Source: Massilia niastensis DSM 21313
Lineage (GTDB): Bacteria > Pseudomonadota > Gammaproteobacteria > Burkholderiales > Burkholderiaceae_D
Assembly (NCBI RefSeq): GCF_000382345.1
Contig: NZ_KB908092.1
Span: 1 to 64,000 of the forward strand
Length of the DNA stretch: 64,000 nt
Direction of reading: 5' to 3'
Shown here: piece after piece, positions 62,605-64,000 of the stretch
Layout of the letters: every line of letters begins with the position of its first letter
Numbering within the stretch: position 1 is the first letter of the stretch
Program-made: the position numbers and the translations under genes
Notes under the pieces: model-generated
What the model was told of the DNA's origin: nothing
Database searches by the model: none
Seen by the model: the letters and a program-made list of their open reading frames with translations, nothing else

Positions 62605-64000
62605 TATTGAAATTCCTGCGCCTGCTGCGCATCCTCACCGTCTTCACCAAGTACGGACTGGACGAGATCGCCGTCTCCAGCATCAACGCGCCGCGCACCG
62701 CGCGCCTGATGAACACCTTCTTCTTCTGGCGCCGCATCACCTCGCCGCGCGCGATCCGGCTGCGCCAGGCGCTCGAGGAGCTGGGCCCGATCTTCGTCAA
62801 GTTCGGCCAGCTGCTCTCGACCCGGCGCGACCTGCTGCCGCCCGATATCGTGGACGAGCTGTCGCTGCTGCAGGACCGGGTGCCGCCCTTCGATTCCGAA
62901 CTCGCGGTGGCCCAGATCACGCGCTCGCTCGGCGCCCACCCTGACCAGCTGTTCGCCCACTTCGACCGCGTCCCGGTGGCCTCGGCCTCGATCGCCCAGG
63001 TGCACTTCGCCCAGCTCAGGGACGGCAAGGACGTGGCGATCAAGGTGCTGCGCCCGGGCATGAAGAAACTGATCGACGAAGACATCGCGCTGATGCAGCT
63101 GGCCGCCAGCCTGATCGAGCGCGTGTGGGGCGAAGCCCGGCGCCTCAAGCCGCGCGAGGTCGTGGACGAGTTCGACAAATACCTGCACGACGAGCTGGAC
63201 CTGATGCGCGAGGCGGCCAATGCCAGCCAGCTGCGCCGCAACTTCGCCAATTCCACGCTCCTGATGGTGCCGGAAATGTATTGGGATTACTGCTCCAGCA
63301 GCGTGATCGTGATGGAACGCATGCGCGGCATCCCGGTGTCGCAGATCGACCGGCTGGCGGCGGCGGGCGTGGACCTGAAGAAGCTGTCGAACGATGGCGT
63401 GGAAATCTTCTTCACCCAGGTGTTCCGCGACGGCTTCTTCCATGCCGACATGCACCCCGGGAATATCCTGGTATCGGTCGAGAAGGAAACCTTCGGCCGC
63501 TACATCGCGCTCGACTTCGGCATCGTCGGCACCCTGAACGACTTCGACAAGGATTACCTGTCGCAGAACTTCCTGGCCTTCTTCCGGCGCGATTACAAGC
63601 GCGTGGCCGAGGCCCACATCGAGTCGGGCTGGGCGCCGCCCAGCACCCGCGTCGACGAGCTCGAGTCGGCGGTGCGCGCCACCTGCGAGCCGATCTTCGA
63701 CCGGCCGCTGAAGGACATTTCCTTCGGCCAGGTCCTGCTGCGCCTGTTCCAGACCTCGCGCCGCTTCAACGTCGAGGTGCAGCCGCAACTGGTGCTGCTG
63801 CAAAAGACCATGCTGAACATCGAAGGCCTGGGCCGCCAGCTCGACCCCGACCTCGACCTGTGGAAGACCGCCAAGCCCTACCTGGAGCGCTGGATGGCCG
63901 AGCAGGTCGGCTTCCAGGGCTTCGTCGAGCGCCTGAAGGCCGAGGCGCCGCGCTACGCCCACATCTTCCCGCAGCTGCCGCGCCTGCTGCACCAGGCGCT
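62601..64000 (+). CDS. ubiB: Ubiquinone biosynthesis kinase-like protein UbiB (5' part)
   Basis: Atypical ABC1/ADCK-like kinase needed for ubiquinone synthesis, cut by the right window edge after about 466 codons. [15 protein letters not shown] at the start, the family KxGQ motif [16 protein letters not shown] near residue 72, the Ala-rich nucleotide loop [11 protein letters not shown], the catalytic HADMHPGN and the metal DFG in IALDFGIVG. The C-terminal membrane helices lie beyond the window. ATG overlaps the ubiJ stop (ATGA). Confidence 0.95.
   Translation, partial: MILKFLRLLRILTVFTKYGLDEIAVSSINAPRTARLMNTFFFWRRITSPRAIRLRQALEELGPIFVKFGQLLSTRRDLLPPDIVDELSLLQDRVPPFDSELAVAQITRSLGAHPDQLFAHFDRVPVASASIAQVHFAQLRDGKDVAIKVLRPGMKKLIDEDIALMQLAASLIERVWGEARRLKPREVVDEFDKYLHDELDLMREAANASQLRRNFANSTLLMVPEMYWDYCSSSVIVMERMRGIPVSQIDRLAAAGVDLKKLSNDGVEIFFTQVFRDGFFHADMHPGNILVSVEKETFGRYIALDFGIVGTLNDFDKDYLSQNFLAFFRRDYKRVAEAHIESGWAPPSTRVDELESAVRATCEPIFDRPLKDISFGQVLLRLFQTSRRFNVEVQPQLVLLQKTMLNIEGLGRQLDPDLDLWKTAKPYLERWMAEQVGFQGFVERLKAEAPRYAHIFPQLPRLLHQA

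Overview
The window looks like chromosomal DNA of a GC-rich betaproteobacterium of the Burkholderiales, most likely family Oxalobacteraceae and close to Massilia. This rests on gene content and order (pilMNOPQ-aroK/aroB beside mrcA; mutM-dynamin-mutY; TPR lipoprotein-lolB-ispE-tRNA-Gln-prs-rplY-pth-ychF; kdsD-kdsC-lptCAB-rpoN-hpf; ubiE-ubiJ-ubiB), on protein resemblance, and on a family of short palindromic repeats. No database search was run, so the genus is an inference.

Layout. Positions 1-285 hold the end of an IS1182-type insertion sequence. Next come mrcA (minus) and, divergently, the type IV pilus assembly operon pilMNOPQ, an in-frame aroK-aroB fusion and dgt. From 11 to 15 kb lie mutY, a dynamin-like GTPase and mutM (minus). 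From 15 to 26 kb is a housekeeping stretch: TPR lipoprotein, lolB, ispE, tRNA-Gln, prs, rplY, pth, a DUF3857 transglutaminase, a patatin-like hydrolase and ychF. From 26 to 30 kb are accessory single genes: a DUF6130 protein, a subclass B3 metallo-beta-lactamase, a MOSC protein and a DUF484-GGDEF diguanylate cyclase. From 30 to 37 kb are a CPA2 antiporter and the lipopolysaccharide (Kdo and Lpt) genes running into rpoN and hpf. From 37 to 45 kb are a 3-hydroxyisobutyryl-CoA hydrolase, the minus-strand block ptsN-hprK-rapZ, queF, ilvA, a YqaA-type membrane protein and a flavin reductase. From 45 to 50 kb are a giant FAD/Fe-S oxidoreductase, a HIT protein, a DUF971 protein and a cold-shock protein.

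The most unusual part is 50.7-59.9 kb, all on the minus strand. Five consecutive genes encode exported proteins: a 629-residue protein made of a Thr/Asn/Asp 12-residue repeat followed by a long Gly/Ala-rich PGRS-like tract; a small 129-residue protein; a C39-type cysteine peptidase; a 185-residue protein; and an outer-membrane beta-barrel with an N-terminal coiled coil. The set of parts recalls the Pseudomonas Fap functional-amyloid operon, but the putative fibre proteins contain no cysteine, whereas Fap subunits carry CxxC. In front of the first gene I read a near-consensus sigma-54 promoter, a perfect IHF consensus and a cluster of dyads suited to an enhancer. The next two upstream genes are a sigma-54 activator with a degenerate receiver and a hybrid histidine kinase. 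I propose this is a sigma-54-controlled, extracellular-fibre or matrix-protein assembly system.

The window ends with ubiE, a Tim44-domain protein, ubiJ and the first part of ubiB, genes for ubiquinone synthesis. Three full copies and one minimal copy of a palindromic repeat with GTAGGG...CCCTAC ends are scattered through the window, and in two places the repeat ends form the stop codons of the flanking genes.
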